A stretch of 64,000 nt of DNA from assembly GCF_004343505.1 (NCBI RefSeq), contig NZ_SLXU01000014.1, positions 1 to 64,000 of the forward strand, written 5' to 3'. The notes below the pieces were generated by a model. It was not told the origin of the DNA. It saw only the letters and a list, made by a program, of their open reading frames with translations, and searched no databases. Within the stretch, counting starts at the first letter, position 1, and each line of letters opens with the position of its first letter. A program made the position numbers and the translations under genes. Shown here one piece after another: positions 37,850 through 55,046 of the stretch. The stretch comes from Rhodovulum bhavnagarense. Its GTDB lineage: Bacteria > Pseudomonadota > Alphaproteobacteria > Rhodobacterales > Rhodobacteraceae.

Positions 37850-38531
37850 GGCTCAAGCTCCATCGCCTGGCTGATGTAAAACCCCTTGGCGACCCGCCCG
37901 AGAGGACGGAACGCGCCGGTCGCGCCCGCCTTTTTCAGCGCTTTCGCGATCGTCTTTTCGGAATGCGGAATGATGCGGGGCGACCGGTCCGACCGCGGAA
38001 ACAGCTTGCCGGCGACATGCATCACGGTCAACAGCCTGGTCCTGGGCGCCACCGTAAAGACCACCTTGCAGCGCGTGCGCGCCACCAGCCCGGCAAGCGC
38101 CGCCGCGATATCGCCGGCCTTGTAGTGAATCAGGCTGTCCATCGCCATGACATAGTCGAAATTGCCATAGCCTTCCGACAGCATGTCGCCGGCGACGAAC
38201 GTGATCTGGGCGTGATAACGTTCGGGGATACGCTGTTTGGCGACCTCCAGCAGGCTGGCCGAAATGTCGACGGCCACCACCTCGGCACCGCGCTGAACCA
38301 GCTCAAGCGTCATCGGCCCGGCACCGCAACCGGCATCCAGCACGCGGCACCCTGTCAGGTCGTCGGGCAGACGCGACAGCATCTGCGCCCGCATCTGGTC
38401 ACGCCCCTCACGCACCGTCTGGCGGATACGCGACACCGGCGCATCCGAGGTCAGATGTTCCCACGTCTTGGCGGCGGTGCGACCAAAGTAATGTTCCAGG
38501 CGATCCCGGGTCTTGGCGTAGCTGCGGCTCA

Positions 38532-38532
<1 letters not shown>
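37846..38532 (-). CDS. bchM: Mg-protoporphyrin IX O-methyltransferase
   Basis: A 228-residue SAM-dependent enzyme that methylates the C13 propionate of Mg-protoporphyrin IX, preparing it for the cyclase. It begins MSRSYAKTRDRLEHYFGRTAAKTWEHLTSD and has the SAM loop VLDAGCGAGPMTLEL with AEVVAVDIS and FDYVMAMDSLIHY. Start is an ATG overlapping the bchL stop by one base. Confidence 0.95.
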
Positions 38533-46337
<7,805 letters not shown>

Positions 46338-46393
46338 CCTCCGACTCCCTGACAGGCGGTGGCGGGGGAACGTTAGCCCCGCGCGGCAGAAAG

Positions 46394-46411
46394 TGTCAAT
46401 TGTAATTTACA
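46394..46411. promoter_or_regulatory. PpsR-type operator upstream of bchF
   Basis: TGTCAATTGTAATTTACA is a TGT-N12-ACA palindrome of the PpsR/CrtJ type, 57 bases upstream of the bchF ATG on the opposite strand. The surrounding AT-rich stretch contrasts with the GC-rich cluster. PpsR represses photosynthesis genes in air and light through such sites, usually paired, and the second site at 46538 may cooperate. Confidence 0.8.
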
Positions 46412-46537
46412 CTCTTTGCGTCTACACTTGACGCGGAACGAGGAATTGGCCTGGCGGCAAGATGCCTGGAAAAGTCACGTATTTCAATGGACTTGGGGCG
46501 TTAAATCTTGATTCCTCGCGGCATGGGGGCGGTCAAG

Positions 46538-46555
46538 TGTCAATCGGCTTTGACA
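46538..46555. promoter_or_regulatory. PpsR-type operator upstream of ppaA
   Basis: TGTCAATCGGCTTTGACA matches TGT-N12-ACA exactly, 88 bases before the ppaA ATG at 46643. It is 144 bases from the first site (about 14 helical turns), so DNA looping between two PpsR tetramers is conceivable. This could also provide feedback on ppaA-ppsR. Confidence 0.75.
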
Positions 46556-46642
46556 ACGTGGAACAGGGTGTCGACCGGGTGCGGCAAAGCGCGCCGCGAA
46601 TCCGCGCCGCCTGTGGGGCCGCCTGTGGGAACGGGGTGCGCG

Positions 46643-47443
46643 ATGGCTGATCAACACCGCCGCCTCGCCGCAGAGAACGCCCCCGCGCATCACGACGAGG
46701 TCGAGTCGCTGGCAAGCCAGGTTCTGTCGGCGCTGGCCCATCGGTCGGGCCTGTGCGCGCAGACGGTGGACGAGGACGTGCTGTCGCATTTCTGCGCCGA
46801 TCTGCTGCGCGGGGGCAAATCGATCCGCACCGACTCTGTCTCGGACCTGCGCCGGCGCGGCCTGAACGCGGGCACCATCCTGGAATGTTACATCCCCGCT
46901 GCCGCCCGCGAACTAGGCGAGCGCTGGTCGCGCGACGAACTCAGCTTTGCCGATGTCACCATCGGCACCGCCCGGCTTCAGGCGATGCTGCGCGAGATGG
47001 GCGAGCCATGGGGCGTCGACTGTATGCAGGGGCGCGAAACACCCAACATCATGCTGATCGTGCCGATCGAGGAATTTCACACCCTGGGCGGCATGACCGC
47101 CGCCAGCCAGTTGCGACGCCTGGGCCTGTCGGTCTGCCTGTGTGTGGGACAGACCGAAGAGGAAATCCTGCAAAAGGTGGCAACGCGGCAATTCGACATG
47201 ATTGCGCTGTCGCTGTCGTGCCGGCAAAAGATCATCGGCGCACGGGCCCTGATCGACAACATGCGCAAGGTGGCGCCCGGCCCGGTACCAATCGTCATCG
47301 GCGGGCGCGTGGTCGATGGCACACAAGATCTGTGCGCCCTGACAGGGGCGGATCACGCGACATCCGATCCGAAAGAGGCGCTCAGGCTGTGTGGCCTGCA
47401 AGCGCCCGTGCAAACTGCGCCCGACGGCGCGGTACGAGGTTGA
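46643..47443 (+). CDS. ppaA: Photosynthesis regulator PpaA/AerR (cobalamin/haem-binding domain)
   Basis: A 266-residue protein of the AerR/PpaA family, which antagonises PpsR and binds cobalamin or haem through a SCHIC/B12-binding fold. The domain shows IMLIVPIEEFHTLGG (putative His ligand near 146), LGLSVCLCVGQTEEEILQKVATRQFDMIALSLSCRQ and PIVIGGRVV, typical of B12-binding proteins. An in-frame ATG at 46508 lies before the PpsR site; the 46643 start, with the operator upstream, was preferred. It is directly followed by ppsR. Confidence 0.9.
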   Translation: MADQHRRLAAENAPAHHDEVESLASQVLSALAHRSGLCAQTVDEDVLSHFCADLLRGGKSIRTDSVSDLRRRGLNAGTILECYIPAAARELGERWSRDELSFADVTIGTARLQAMLREMGEPWGVDCMQGRETPNIMLIVPIEEFHTLGGMTAASQLRRLGLSVCLCVGQTEEEILQKVATRQFDMIALSLSCRQKIIGARALIDNMRKVAPGPVPIVIGGRVVDGTQDLCALTGADHATSDPKEALRLCGLQAPVQTAPDGAVRG

Positions 47444-47481
47444 ACCATGAACGGGCGGCCGGCCAGGCCGGGGAGCAGACG

Positions 47482-48906
47482 GTGACGTCACGGGGCACGA
47501 AATACTGGAGCAGCGGCGCCATACCGCTGATCGCCCCCGAGATGCTGGGCGAGATCATTGCCACGGCTGCCGACCTGTCGCTGGTGATCACCCGGGAGGG
47601 CAAGATCCTCTCGGCTCTCGTCAACCGCACCCACCGTGCCTTTGGTCAGCTTGACCACTGGGAAGGGCAGAATATCCGCGACATCCTGACCGAGGACAGC
47701 CGCCCGAAGCTTGAGGCCCGGCTCGAACTGCTGGCCGGTGGCGGCGATAGCGACCGGCTGGTCGAGTTGAACCATGCCGAGGGCGAAGGCTGGGATTTCC
47801 CCGTGCGCTATTCCTTCCATCGCATCGGCCCCGACGAAAGCGTTCTGCTGATGCTGGGCCGCGACCTGCGCCCCATCGCCGAGATGCAGATGCAACTGAT
47901 CGAGGCGCAGATGGCGCTGGAACGGGATTATGAAACCCAGCGCGAATACGACACCCGCTATCGCGTTCTGACCGAGGCCACGCGCGATGCCTTTCTCTTT
48001 GTCGGGGCGAAATCGGGCCGGGTCGTCGATGCCAACCCGGTGGCGTGCGAGTTACTGGGCCTGGGGCGCAATGACCTGATCGGCAGCTCTCTTGTCCAGG
48101 AATTCGAGGGCCGCCGCCGCGCCGAATTCATGGAGGCCCTGACCCGCGCCGCCACGGATGACGAAGCCCGGCCACTTGACCTGGAAACCCGCCGCACCGG
48201 GCAGGCCGTTCGCCTGACCGCCATTGCCTTTCGCGCCGCGGGCGAGCGGCTGGTGCTGTGCCGCCTGGATCCTGTCGCAACCGCCGTGCAGACGGATGAC
48301 GAGATGACCGGCGGTCTCAAGGCGATGTATCATCACGGCGTGGACGCGATCGTGTTCACCGACCGCGACGGCGTGATCCTGTCGGCCAATGAAAGTTTCC
48401 TGGGCCTGACGGATTCCTCTCAGCTTTCAACGGTCAAGGGCCGCTCGCTGGGCGATTTCCTGGTACGGGGAAGCGTCGATCTGCGGGTCTTGGTGGAAAA
48501 CGCCACGCGCACCGGGCAGATGCGGATGTTCGCCACGAAACTCTCGGGTGAATATGGCGCGCAGGTCTCGGTCGAAATATCGGCGACCTACCTCGCCGAC
48601 CAGGCCAGCCCCGCCATCGTCTTTATCATCCGTGATGCCAGCCGGATGGAGGTCGTGCGCAAGCCCGGCGTTGCCGTGTCCGACGATGCGATGCGGTCGG
48701 TGATGGAACTGGTCGGTTCGGCCACGCTGAAGGATATCGTCGCCGAAACCACCGACGTGGTGGAAAAGATGTGCATCGAAACGGCGGTGGAACTGACGCG
48801 AAACAACCGCGTCGCCGCCGCCGAGATGCTGGGGCTGTCGCGCCAGAGCCTTTACGTGAAACTGCGCAAATACGGCCTTCTGGCCCGAGACGGTGCCGAC
48901 CATTGA
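47482..48906 (+). CDS. ppsR: Redox/light-responsive repressor PpsR (CrtJ)
   Basis: A 474-residue repressor. Three PAS-like domains (roughly residues 25-130, 160-265 and 285-390) are followed by a C-terminal helix-turn-helix (NNRVAAAEMLGLSRQSLYVKLRKYGLL, about 441-467). Cysteines at 260 and 431 stand where the redox-active pair of Rhodobacter PpsR is expected. No ATG lies near the first conserved residues; a GTG at 47482 with ribosome site GGGAG is the best start. It represses bch, crt and puc genes under oxygen. Confidence 0.93.
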   Translation: MTSRGTKYWSSGAIPLIAPEMLGEIIATAADLSLVITREGKILSALVNRTHRAFGQLDHWEGQNIRDILTEDSRPKLEARLELLAGGGDSDRLVELNHAEGEGWDFPVRYSFHRIGPDESVLLMLGRDLRPIAEMQMQLIEAQMALERDYETQREYDTRYRVLTEATRDAFLFVGAKSGRVVDANPVACELLGLGRNDLIGSSLVQEFEGRRRAEFMEALTRAATDDEARPLDLETRRTGQAVRLTAIAFRAAGERLVLCRLDPVATAVQTDDEMTGGLKAMYHHGVDAIVFTDRDGVILSANESFLGLTDSSQLSTVKGRSLGDFLVRGSVDLRVLVENATRTGQMRMFATKLSGEYGAQVSVEISATYLADQASPAIVFIIRDASRMEVVRKPGVAVSDDAMRSVMELVGSATLKDIVAETTDVVEKMCIETAVELTRNNRVAAAEMLGLSRQSLYVKLRKYGLLARDGADH

Positions 48907-48960
48907 ACCCGGCCCAAGGATATCAAGCCCCCCAAGGGGCATGGAGATCGTGCGAAAGAC

Positions 48961-49869
48961 ATGACTGACATCCCGCAACCCCAGACCCGACGTTTTCCCG
49001 AACCGGCCGCGATGCTGACGGTTCTGCACCCGGTCACGTGGTTCCCGCCGATGTGGGCCTATCTGTGCGGCACCGTTTCCTCGGGCGTCTCGCCCCTGGA
49101 AAAGCCGGGGCTGGTGATCCTGGGCATCGTGCTGGCCGGTCCGGTGGTCTGCGGGATGAGCCAGGCCGCCAATGACTGGTGCGACCGCCATGTCGACGCG
49201 ATCAACGAACCCGACCGCCCGATCCCCTCGGGGCGCATCCCGGGGCGGTGGGGGCTTTACCAGGCGCTGTTCATGTCGGTGCTGGCGCTGTTGATCGGCT
49301 GGCAACTGGGCCCCTGGGGATTCGTCGCAACGATCCTGGGCGTCGCCGCGGCCTGGGCCTATTCGGCTGAACCGGTCCGGCTAAAGAAATCGGGCTGGTG
49401 GGGGCCGGGCCTGGTGGGCCTGTCCTATGAAACGCTGCCCTGGTTTACCGGTGCGGCGGTGCTGAGTGCCGGTGCGCCCTCGATCTACGTCGTCATCATC
49501 GCGCTGCTCTATGGCATCGGCGCGCACGGCATCATGACGCTCAACGATTTCAAGGCGCTGGAGGGCGACCGCGCAACAGGGGTGAATTCGCTGCCCGTGA
49601 CGCTCGGCCCCGAAAAGGCAGCCTGGGTGGCCAGTATCGTGATGACCGTGCCGCAGGTTGTCGTGATCGCGCTGCTGTGGCTCTGGGATCGTCCGTTCCA
49701 TGCCGCGGGCGTAACCGCCGTGCTGCTGGTGCAGTTCTGGGCCATGTCGGTGATGATGAAAGACCCCAAGGGCAAGGCGCCCTGGTATAACGGGGTCGGC
49801 GTCGTCCTTTACGTGTCGGGCATGATGATCTCGGCCTTTGCGATCCGCAGCCTGGGGGTCGGCGCATGA
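48961..49869 (+). CDS. bchG: Bacteriochlorophyll synthase (geranylgeranyl transferase)
   Basis: A 302-residue UbiA-family enzyme that esterifies bacteriochlorophyllide a. About eight membrane helices; the first prenyl-diphosphate motif is NDWCDRHVDAINEPDRPIPSG (roughly 71-91, shown in parts: NDxxDRxxDAINEPxRPIPSG), the second NDFKALEGDRATGVNSLPV. PWYNGVGVVLYVSGMMISAFA follows at the C-terminus. It acts in the inner membrane before BchP reduces the tail. It is 54 bases downstream of ppsR. Confidence 0.95.
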   Translation: MTDIPQPQTRRFPEPAAMLTVLHPVTWFPPMWAYLCGTVSSGVSPLEKPGLVILGIVLAGPVVCGMSQAANDWCDRHVDAINEPDRPIPSGRIPGRWGLYQALFMSVLALLIGWQLGPWGFVATILGVAAAWAYSAEPVRLKKSGWWGPGLVGLSYETLPWFTGAAVLSAGAPSIYVVIIALLYGIGAHGIMTLNDFKALEGDRATGVNSLPVTLGPEKAAWVASIVMTVPQVVVIALLWLWDRPFHAAGVTAVLLVQFWAMSVMMKDPKGKAPWYNGVGVVLYVSGMMISAFAIRSLGVGA

Positions 49870-51155
49870 CGCTAAGCTGGCTTCAGATCGTCCGGCTGGG
49901 TCTGGTGCAGATGTGCCTGGGCGCCATCGTGGTGCTGACGACCTCGACGCTGAACCGGCTGATGGTGGTGGAATACGCCCTGCCCGCCGTGCTGCCCGGC
50001 TTGCTGGTGGCGTTTCATTACGGAATCCAGATTACACGGCCCAGTTGGGGCTTCATGTCCGACACCAAGGGCCAGCGCACGCGTTTCATCATCGCTGGCA
50101 TGATCATCCTTGCGCTGGGGGGCTATGGCGCGGCAGCGGGCGTTTTGTTGTTCGGGACGAGTTTCTGGGCGGGCCTGGCGCTGTCGATCCTGGCCTACGG
50201 GCTGATCGGGTTGGGTGTCGCGGCCTCTGGCACCTCGCTCTTGGCGCTGCTGGCGACCGCGACCGCGCCCGAACGGCGTGGCGCGGCGGCCACGATCACC
50301 TGGCTGATGATGATCGCGGGCATTGCGATCACCGCAGGTACGGTGGGCGCGTTTCTTGACCCCTATACCCCTGCCCTGCTGATGAAGATCGTGGCCATCG
50401 TCACCGGCGGCGCGGTGGTTCTGACCGCGCTGGCCGTCTGGGGGATCGAACGGCGCGTCGTCGCGCAGCGCGAGCCCGACGAGATGCCCTTTCTCGACGG
50501 CTTTCGCGAGGTCTGGGCCGAACGGCGCGCGCGCATCTTTACCCTGTTCGTGTTCCTGTCGATGTCGGCCTATTTCATGCAGGAACTCATCCTCGAACCC
50601 TATTCGGGCCTCGTCTTTGGCTATACGCCGGGACAATCGACACAGCTTTCGGGCGCGCAGAACGGCGGCGTGTTCCTCGGCATGGTGCTGGTGGGCGTCA
50701 GCACCTCGGTCCTGCGCTTCGGCTCGCTGCGCAACTGGGTGATCGCGGGATGCCTGGGCTCTGCCGCGGCGCTGGGGCTGGTGGCGAGCCTGGGCAATCT
50801 GGATGCCGGCCTGCCGCTGATGCCGGCGGTTGTCGTGATGGGCTTTTTCAACGGGATGTTCGCGGTCGCCGCGATCGGCACGATGATGGCGCTGGCCGGC
50901 GAAGGGCGCGACGCCCGCGAAGGCACGCGCATGGGCCTGTGGGGCGCGGCGCAGGCGATTGCCGCGGGGTTCGGCGGGCTGTTGGGCGCAGCCGCCGTCG
51001 ATGGCTTGCGCCAGATCATGGAAGATGCCCCCGCCTTCGGGTTGGTATTCATGACCGAAGCGGTCCTTTTCGTGCTGTCCGCATGGATGGCGCTGAGGAT
51101 CATAGATTCGAACAAACCCTCAACGGAAAACGCGGGCCTTGTGCCAGGGGAGTGA
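49866..51155 (+). CDS. PucC-like BCD-family transporter, bchG-bchP linked
   Basis: A 429-residue, 12-helix membrane protein of the same BCD group as LhaA. QIVRLGLVQMCLGAIVVLTTSTLNRLMVVEYALP, GIQITRPSWGFMSDTKGQRTRFIIAGM and EGTRMGLWGAAQAIAAGFGGLLGAAAVDGL are diagnostic. The gene between bchG and bchP is known as bch2/orf428 in Rhodobacter; its substrate is thought to be bacteriochlorophyll or its precursor. Both ends overlap its neighbours (ATGA, TGATG). Confidence 0.9.
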   Translation: MTLSWLQIVRLGLVQMCLGAIVVLTTSTLNRLMVVEYALPAVLPGLLVAFHYGIQITRPSWGFMSDTKGQRTRFIIAGMIILALGGYGAAAGVLLFGTSFWAGLALSILAYGLIGLGVAASGTSLLALLATATAPERRGAAATITWLMMIAGIAITAGTVGAFLDPYTPALLMKIVAIVTGGAVVLTALAVWGIERRVVAQREPDEMPFLDGFREVWAERRARIFTLFVFLSMSAYFMQELILEPYSGLVFGYTPGQSTQLSGAQNGGVFLGMVLVGVSTSVLRFGSLRNWVIAGCLGSAAALGLVASLGNLDAGLPLMPAVVVMGFFNGMFAVAAIGTMMALAGEGRDAREGTRMGLWGAAQAIAAGFGGLLGAAAVDGLRQIMEDAPAFGLVFMTEAVLFVLSAWMALRIIDSNKPSTENAGLVPGE

Positions 51156-52342
51156 TGCAAATGATCTATGACGTTGTCGTTGTCGGAGGTGGCCCGGCCG
51201 GGGCCACGGCGGCCGAGGACCTGGCCCGGTCGGGCAAGAACGTGGCCCTGTTGGACCGCGAGGGACGAATCAAGCCCTGCGGCGGCGCGATCCCGCCGCG
51301 CCTGATGCGCGATTTCGACATCCAGGACGCGCAGCTTGTCGCCAAGGTGGATACCGCCCGCATGATCTCGCCCTCGGGCCGCTATGTCGACATCCCGATC
51401 GAGAACGGGTTCGTCGGCATGGTAGACCGCAAGGATTTCGACCCTTTCCTGCGCGACCGCGCGGAAAAGGCTGGCGCGCACCGACACACCGGCACCTTCC
51501 TGCGGGTCGAGCGGGAAGAGGAAAAGACCTTTCTCGTCTACCGAGACAAGCAAAGCCGCGATGAGGTGCGGTTGCAGACGAAATTCATCATCGGGGCCGA
51601 TGGGGCGCGGTCGGATGTCGCCCGCGCCGAGGTGCCCGGCGGCGACAAGATCCCTTACGTGATCGCCTATCACGAGATCATCGACGCGCCGATGGCGGTC
51701 GGTAACTACCAGCCCAACCGCTGCGACGTGATCTATGACGGCCGGATCAGCCCCGATTTCTATGGCTGGGTGTTCCCGCATGGGCATACCTGTTCAGTGG
51801 GCATGGGCACCGGCGTCGACGGGTTCGACCTGAAACAGGCCACCGCCGATCTGCGCAAGATGTCGGGGCTTGACCAGGCCGAAACGATCCGCAAGGAGGG
51901 CGCGCCGATCCCGCTGCGGCCGATGGACCGCTGGGACAACGGGCGCGACGTGGTCGTGGTGGGCGATGCCGCGGGCACCGTGGCACCGTCCTCGGGCGAG
52001 GGTATCTATTATGCAATGTATGGCGGGCGGATCGGCGCGATGGCGGTGTCGGCGGCGCTGGCCTCGGGGCGGGCGTCGGACCTGAAACTCGCCCGCGCGC
52101 AATTCATGAAGGATCACAAGATGACCTTCCGCGCGCTGCAAAGCATGCAGGACGCCTATTACCACAGCGACGTGCGCCGCGAACGTTTCGTGTCACTGTG
52201 CCACGATGTCGACGTGCAGAAACTGACCTTTGAATCCTACATGAACAAGAAGCTGACGAAAAAGCGGCCGTTGGCACATCTCAAGATCGGCATCAAGAAC
52301 GTCGCCCACCTGACCGGCCTGGTGCGGCCCGAATTCGTATGA
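51155..52342 (+). CDS. bchP: Geranylgeranyl reductase (bacteriochlorophyll tail)
   Basis: A 395-residue flavoprotein that reduces geranylgeranyl-bacteriochlorophyll to phytyl form with NADPH. The FAD loop VVVGGGPAGATAAEDLARSG opens the protein, followed by RIKPCGGAIPPRLM, FIIGADGARSDVARAEV, WVFPHGHTCSVGMGTG and VVVVGDAAGTVAPSSGEGIYYAMYGG. ATG at 51155 overlaps the previous stop; a second in-frame ATG follows two codons later. Its own stop overlaps idi. Confidence 0.95.
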   Translation: MQMIYDVVVVGGGPAGATAAEDLARSGKNVALLDREGRIKPCGGAIPPRLMRDFDIQDAQLVAKVDTARMISPSGRYVDIPIENGFVGMVDRKDFDPFLRDRAEKAGAHRHTGTFLRVEREEEKTFLVYRDKQSRDEVRLQTKFIIGADGARSDVARAEVPGGDKIPYVIAYHEIIDAPMAVGNYQPNRCDVIYDGRISPDFYGWVFPHGHTCSVGMGTGVDGFDLKQATADLRKMSGLDQAETIRKEGAPIPLRPMDRWDNGRDVVVVGDAAGTVAPSSGEGIYYAMYGGRIGAMAVSAALASGRASDLKLARAQFMKDHKMTFRALQSMQDAYYHSDVRRERFVSLCHDVDVQKLTFESYMNKKLTKKRPLAHLKIGIKNVAHLTGLVRPEFV

Positions 52343-52869
52343 CCGAGATGATCCCGGCCTGGGTGAACGGCGAACTGACCCCCGTGGAAAAGCTGGAGGC
52401 CCATCAAAAGGGCCTGCGGCACAAGGCGATTTCCGTTTTCGTGATGGATGGCGACCGGGTGCTGATACAACGCCGGGCACTGGGCAAGTATCACACGCCC
52501 GGATTCTGGGCGAATACCTGCTGCACCCATCCGGCATTCGGGGAATCGTCCGAGGATTGCGCGCGGCGGCGGCTGAAAGAGGAACTGGGCATTTCCGGCC
52601 TGGACCTCGATTTCCGCGAAACGGTGGAATACCGCGCCGATGTGGGCGGCGGGCTGATCGAACACGAGGTCGTCGATATCTTTGTTGCGCCGGCGACATC
52701 TTCCCTGTCATGGGATCTGAACCCGGAGGAGGTGATGGAGGTGCGCTGGGTCTCCCTGCCCGATCTTGCCCGCGAGGTGCAGGCCCGGCCCGAGGCGTTC
52801 ACCCCCTGGCTAAGGATCTACCTCGACAAGCACGCCGAGAGCATTTTCGGGGACCTGTCCCCGGCCTGA
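52339..52869 (+). CDS. idi: Isopentenyl-diphosphate delta-isomerase, type 1
   Basis: A 176-residue enzyme equilibrating IPP and DMAPP, feeding phytyl and carotenoid synthesis. GKYHTPGFWANTCCTHPAFGES carries the catalytic Cys (about 62), and RRRLKEELGI is the Nudix-like metal site with EHEVVDIFVA downstream. The ATG overlaps the bchP stop (ATGA). Finding idi in the photosynthesis cluster is common in Rhodobacterales. Confidence 0.95.
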   Translation: MTEMIPAWVNGELTPVEKLEAHQKGLRHKAISVFVMDGDRVLIQRRALGKYHTPGFWANTCCTHPAFGESSEDCARRRLKEELGISGLDLDFRETVEYRADVGGGLIEHEVVDIFVAPATSSLSWDLNPEEVMEVRWVSLPDLAREVQARPEAFTPWLRIYLDKHAESIFGDLSPA

Positions 52870-52897
52870 TCTTGCGCGCGCCTGCGTAGTTTGCATG

Positions 52898-52931
52898 GAC
52901 AGGGCCCGGTGCCGATGCACCGGGCCCTGTC
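52898..52931. terminator. Perfect hairpin between convergent idi and dxs
   Basis: GACAGGGCCCGGTGC-CGAT-GCACCGGGCCCTGTC is a perfect 15-bp inverted repeat with a 4-base loop. It sits between the stops of idi (52869) and dxs (52949), and can serve both directions. No T-run follows on either side, so its termination strength is uncertain. Confidence 0.75.
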
Positions 52932-52948
52932 GGTTCATGACTGTCCGT

Positions 52949-54865
52949 TCAGGCGGGTTTCGCGAAATGCCCCGGCGCAACGCCCAATGCGGTCAACGCG
53001 GTATCGGCAAGGTCGGCCACGGTCAGGCCGGCCTCGGCATACATCGCGTCAGGGCTGGCCTGTTCGATGAACATGTCGGGCAGTGTCATGGTCCGGATTG
53101 CACAGCCGTTGTCCAGCCGCCCGGTCCGGGCCAGCCAATGCAACACCATGGCGCCGAATCCACCCTCTGCGCCATGTTCGACGGTCACCACGGCAGCGTG
53201 GTTGTCCACAAGTTGCGCGATCAGGTCAGTGTCCATCGGCTTGGCAAAGCGGGCATCGGCCACGGTAACGGAAATGCCCCGCGCCTCTAGCGCCTCGGCA
53301 GCCTTAAGCGCATCGGCCAATGCCGGGCCCAAGGTCAGAAAGGCCAGTTGCGTACCCTGTTTCACCACGCGGCCCTTGCCGATTTCCAGGATGCGCCCGC
53401 GTTCCGGCATCTCGGCCCCGACACCCTCGCCGCGGGGATAGCGAAAGGCGATCGGCCCCTCGTCATAGGCCGCCGCGGTGGCAACCATATCGACCAGTTC
53501 GGCCTCGTCGCTTGCCGCCATGACGGTCATGCCAGGCAGGTTCGACAGGAACGCCACGTCAAAAGCCCCTGCATGGGTCGACCCGTCCGCGCCCACCAGT
53601 CCGGCCCGGTCGATGGCGAATCGTACCGGCAGATTTTGCAACACCACGTCATGCACGATCTGGTCATACCCGCGTTGCAGGAAGGTCGAATAGATGGCGC
53701 AAAACGGCCGCAACCCCGCCGCCGCCATGCCCGCGGCAAAGGTCACGGCGTGCTGTTCGGCGATCCCGACGTCGAACACGCGCTGCGGGAAACGATTTTG
53801 CAAGATATCCAGCCCGGTCCCCGACGGCATCGCCGCGGTGATCGCCACGATTCGCGAATCGCGGGCGGCCTCGTCGGTCAGCGTCTTGCCGAAGACCGAG
53901 GTATAAGAGGGGGCGTTGCTCTTGCTTTTCTTCTGGGTGCCGGAATCGACATCGAATTTCGACACGCCGTGATACTTGTCGGCGGCGATCTCGGCGGGCT
54001 TGTAGCCCTTTCCCTTGACCGTGCAGACATGGATAAGCACCGGCCCAGAGGCACGTGCCCGCGCCGCGCGCAGCACGGTCAGCAACTGCCCCATGTCGTG
54101 CCCGTCAATCGGCCCAATATAGTCGAAGCCCAATTCCTCGAACAGCGTGCCACCACCGGGAAACCCGGTGACCAATTGCCGGGCGCGGCGCGCACCCTCG
54201 CGGATGGGGCCGGGCAGCGCGGCCTCGAACCCCTCGGCCACGTCCTTGAGTTTGCCCAGGGGGGTGCCCGCGTAAAGACCCGAAAGATATTTCGACATCG
54301 CGCCAACCGGCGGCGCGATCGACATCTCGTTATCGTTCAGGATAACGAACATCCGCTTGCCCAGATGGCCGGCATGATTGAGCGCCTCGTAGGCCATGCC
54401 CGCACTGATCGACCCGTCGCCGATCACCGCGATGGCGTCGCCCGTGGGCTGTCCCATGTCGCGACCTATGGCAAACCCGACCGCCGCCGAGATCGAGGTC
54501 GAGCTGTGCCCGGCGCCAAAGGCGTCGTATTCGCTCTCGGTCCGTTTGCAGAACCCGGCCAGCCCACCGCCCTGGCGCAGCGTATGCATCCGGTCACGCC
54601 GCCCGGTCAGGATCTTGTGCGGATAGGATTGGTGGCTGACATCCCAGATCAGCTTGTCAAACGGCGTGTTGAACACCGCGTGCAGCGCGACCGTCAGTTC
54701 CACAACGCCCAGCGACGACCCGAGGTGGCCGCCGGTTTGCGATACGTTGGAAATCACCTCGTGGCGCACGTCGCGGGCAAGCTGCACCAGCTCTCCCTGG
54801 CTCATGCCCCTGAGGTCTGCCGGGCCCGCGACCCGATCCAGTGTGGGGGTCAACGGCTTGGTCAT
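52949..54865 (-). CDS. dxs: 1-deoxy-D-xylulose-5-phosphate synthase
   Basis: A 638-residue thiamine-diphosphate enzyme joining pyruvate and glyceraldehyde 3-phosphate at the head of the MEP isoprenoid pathway. The ThDP motif begins [15 protein letters not shown] (GDG at about 149), with [23 protein letters not shown], and [20 protein letters not shown] typical of the family. It follows the puf operon after a terminator, so it likely has its own promoter. With idi it supplies precursors for phytol and carotenoids. Confidence 0.96.
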   Translation of the reverse strand: MTKPLTPTLDRVAGPADLRGMSQGELVQLARDVRHEVISNVSQTGGHLGSSLGVVELTVALHAVFNTPFDKLIWDVSHQSYPHKILTGRRDRMHTLRQGGGLAGFCKRTESEYDAFGAGHSSTSISAAVGFAIGRDMGQPTGDAIAVIGDGSISAGMAYEALNHAGHLGKRMFVILNDNEMSIAPPVGAMSKYLSGLYAGTPLGKLKDVAEGFEAALPGPIREGARRARQLVTGFPGGGTLFEELGFDYIGPIDGHDMGQLLTVLRAARARASGPVLIHVCTVKGKGYKPAEIAADKYHGVSKFDVDSGTQKKSKSNAPSYTSVFGKTLTDEAARDSRIVAITAAMPSGTGLDILQNRFPQRVFDVGIAEQHAVTFAAGMAAAGLRPFCAIYSTFLQRGYDQIVHDVVLQNLPVRFAIDRAGLVGADGSTHAGAFDVAFLSNLPGMTVMAASDEAELVDMVATAAAYDEGPIAFRYPRGEGVGAEMPERGRILEIGKGRVVKQGTQLAFLTLGPALADALKAAEALEARGISVTVADARFAKPMDTDLIAQLVDNHAAVVTVEHGAEGGFGAMVLHWLARTGRLDNGCAIRTMTLPDMFIEQASPDAMYAEAGLTVADLADTALTALGVAPGHFAKPA

Positions 54866-54892
54866 CTCGTTGTCTCCTGCGCGCGTTTCACA

Positions 54893-54930
54893 ACAAAAAT
54901 GCGCCGTGTGGAAACGTCTCCACACGGCGC
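54893..54930 (-). terminator. Rho-independent terminator of the puf operon
   Basis: On the minus strand GCGCCGTGTGGA pairs with TCCACACGGCGC over 12 bp with a 6-base loop, then ATTTTTGTTG. It lies 117 bases after the pufC stop and just before the dxs ribosome site (AGGAGA). Confidence 0.88.
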
Positions 54931-55046
54931 CAGTGTCCTGTGTCTGACAGGAAGGGAACCGGGGTGTGGAGGCCCCGAATACCGGGCTCCCGCAGGAACC
55001 CGATCCTGGTTGGCCGGGCGGCAGGCGCCGCCCCGGCCATGTTCGG

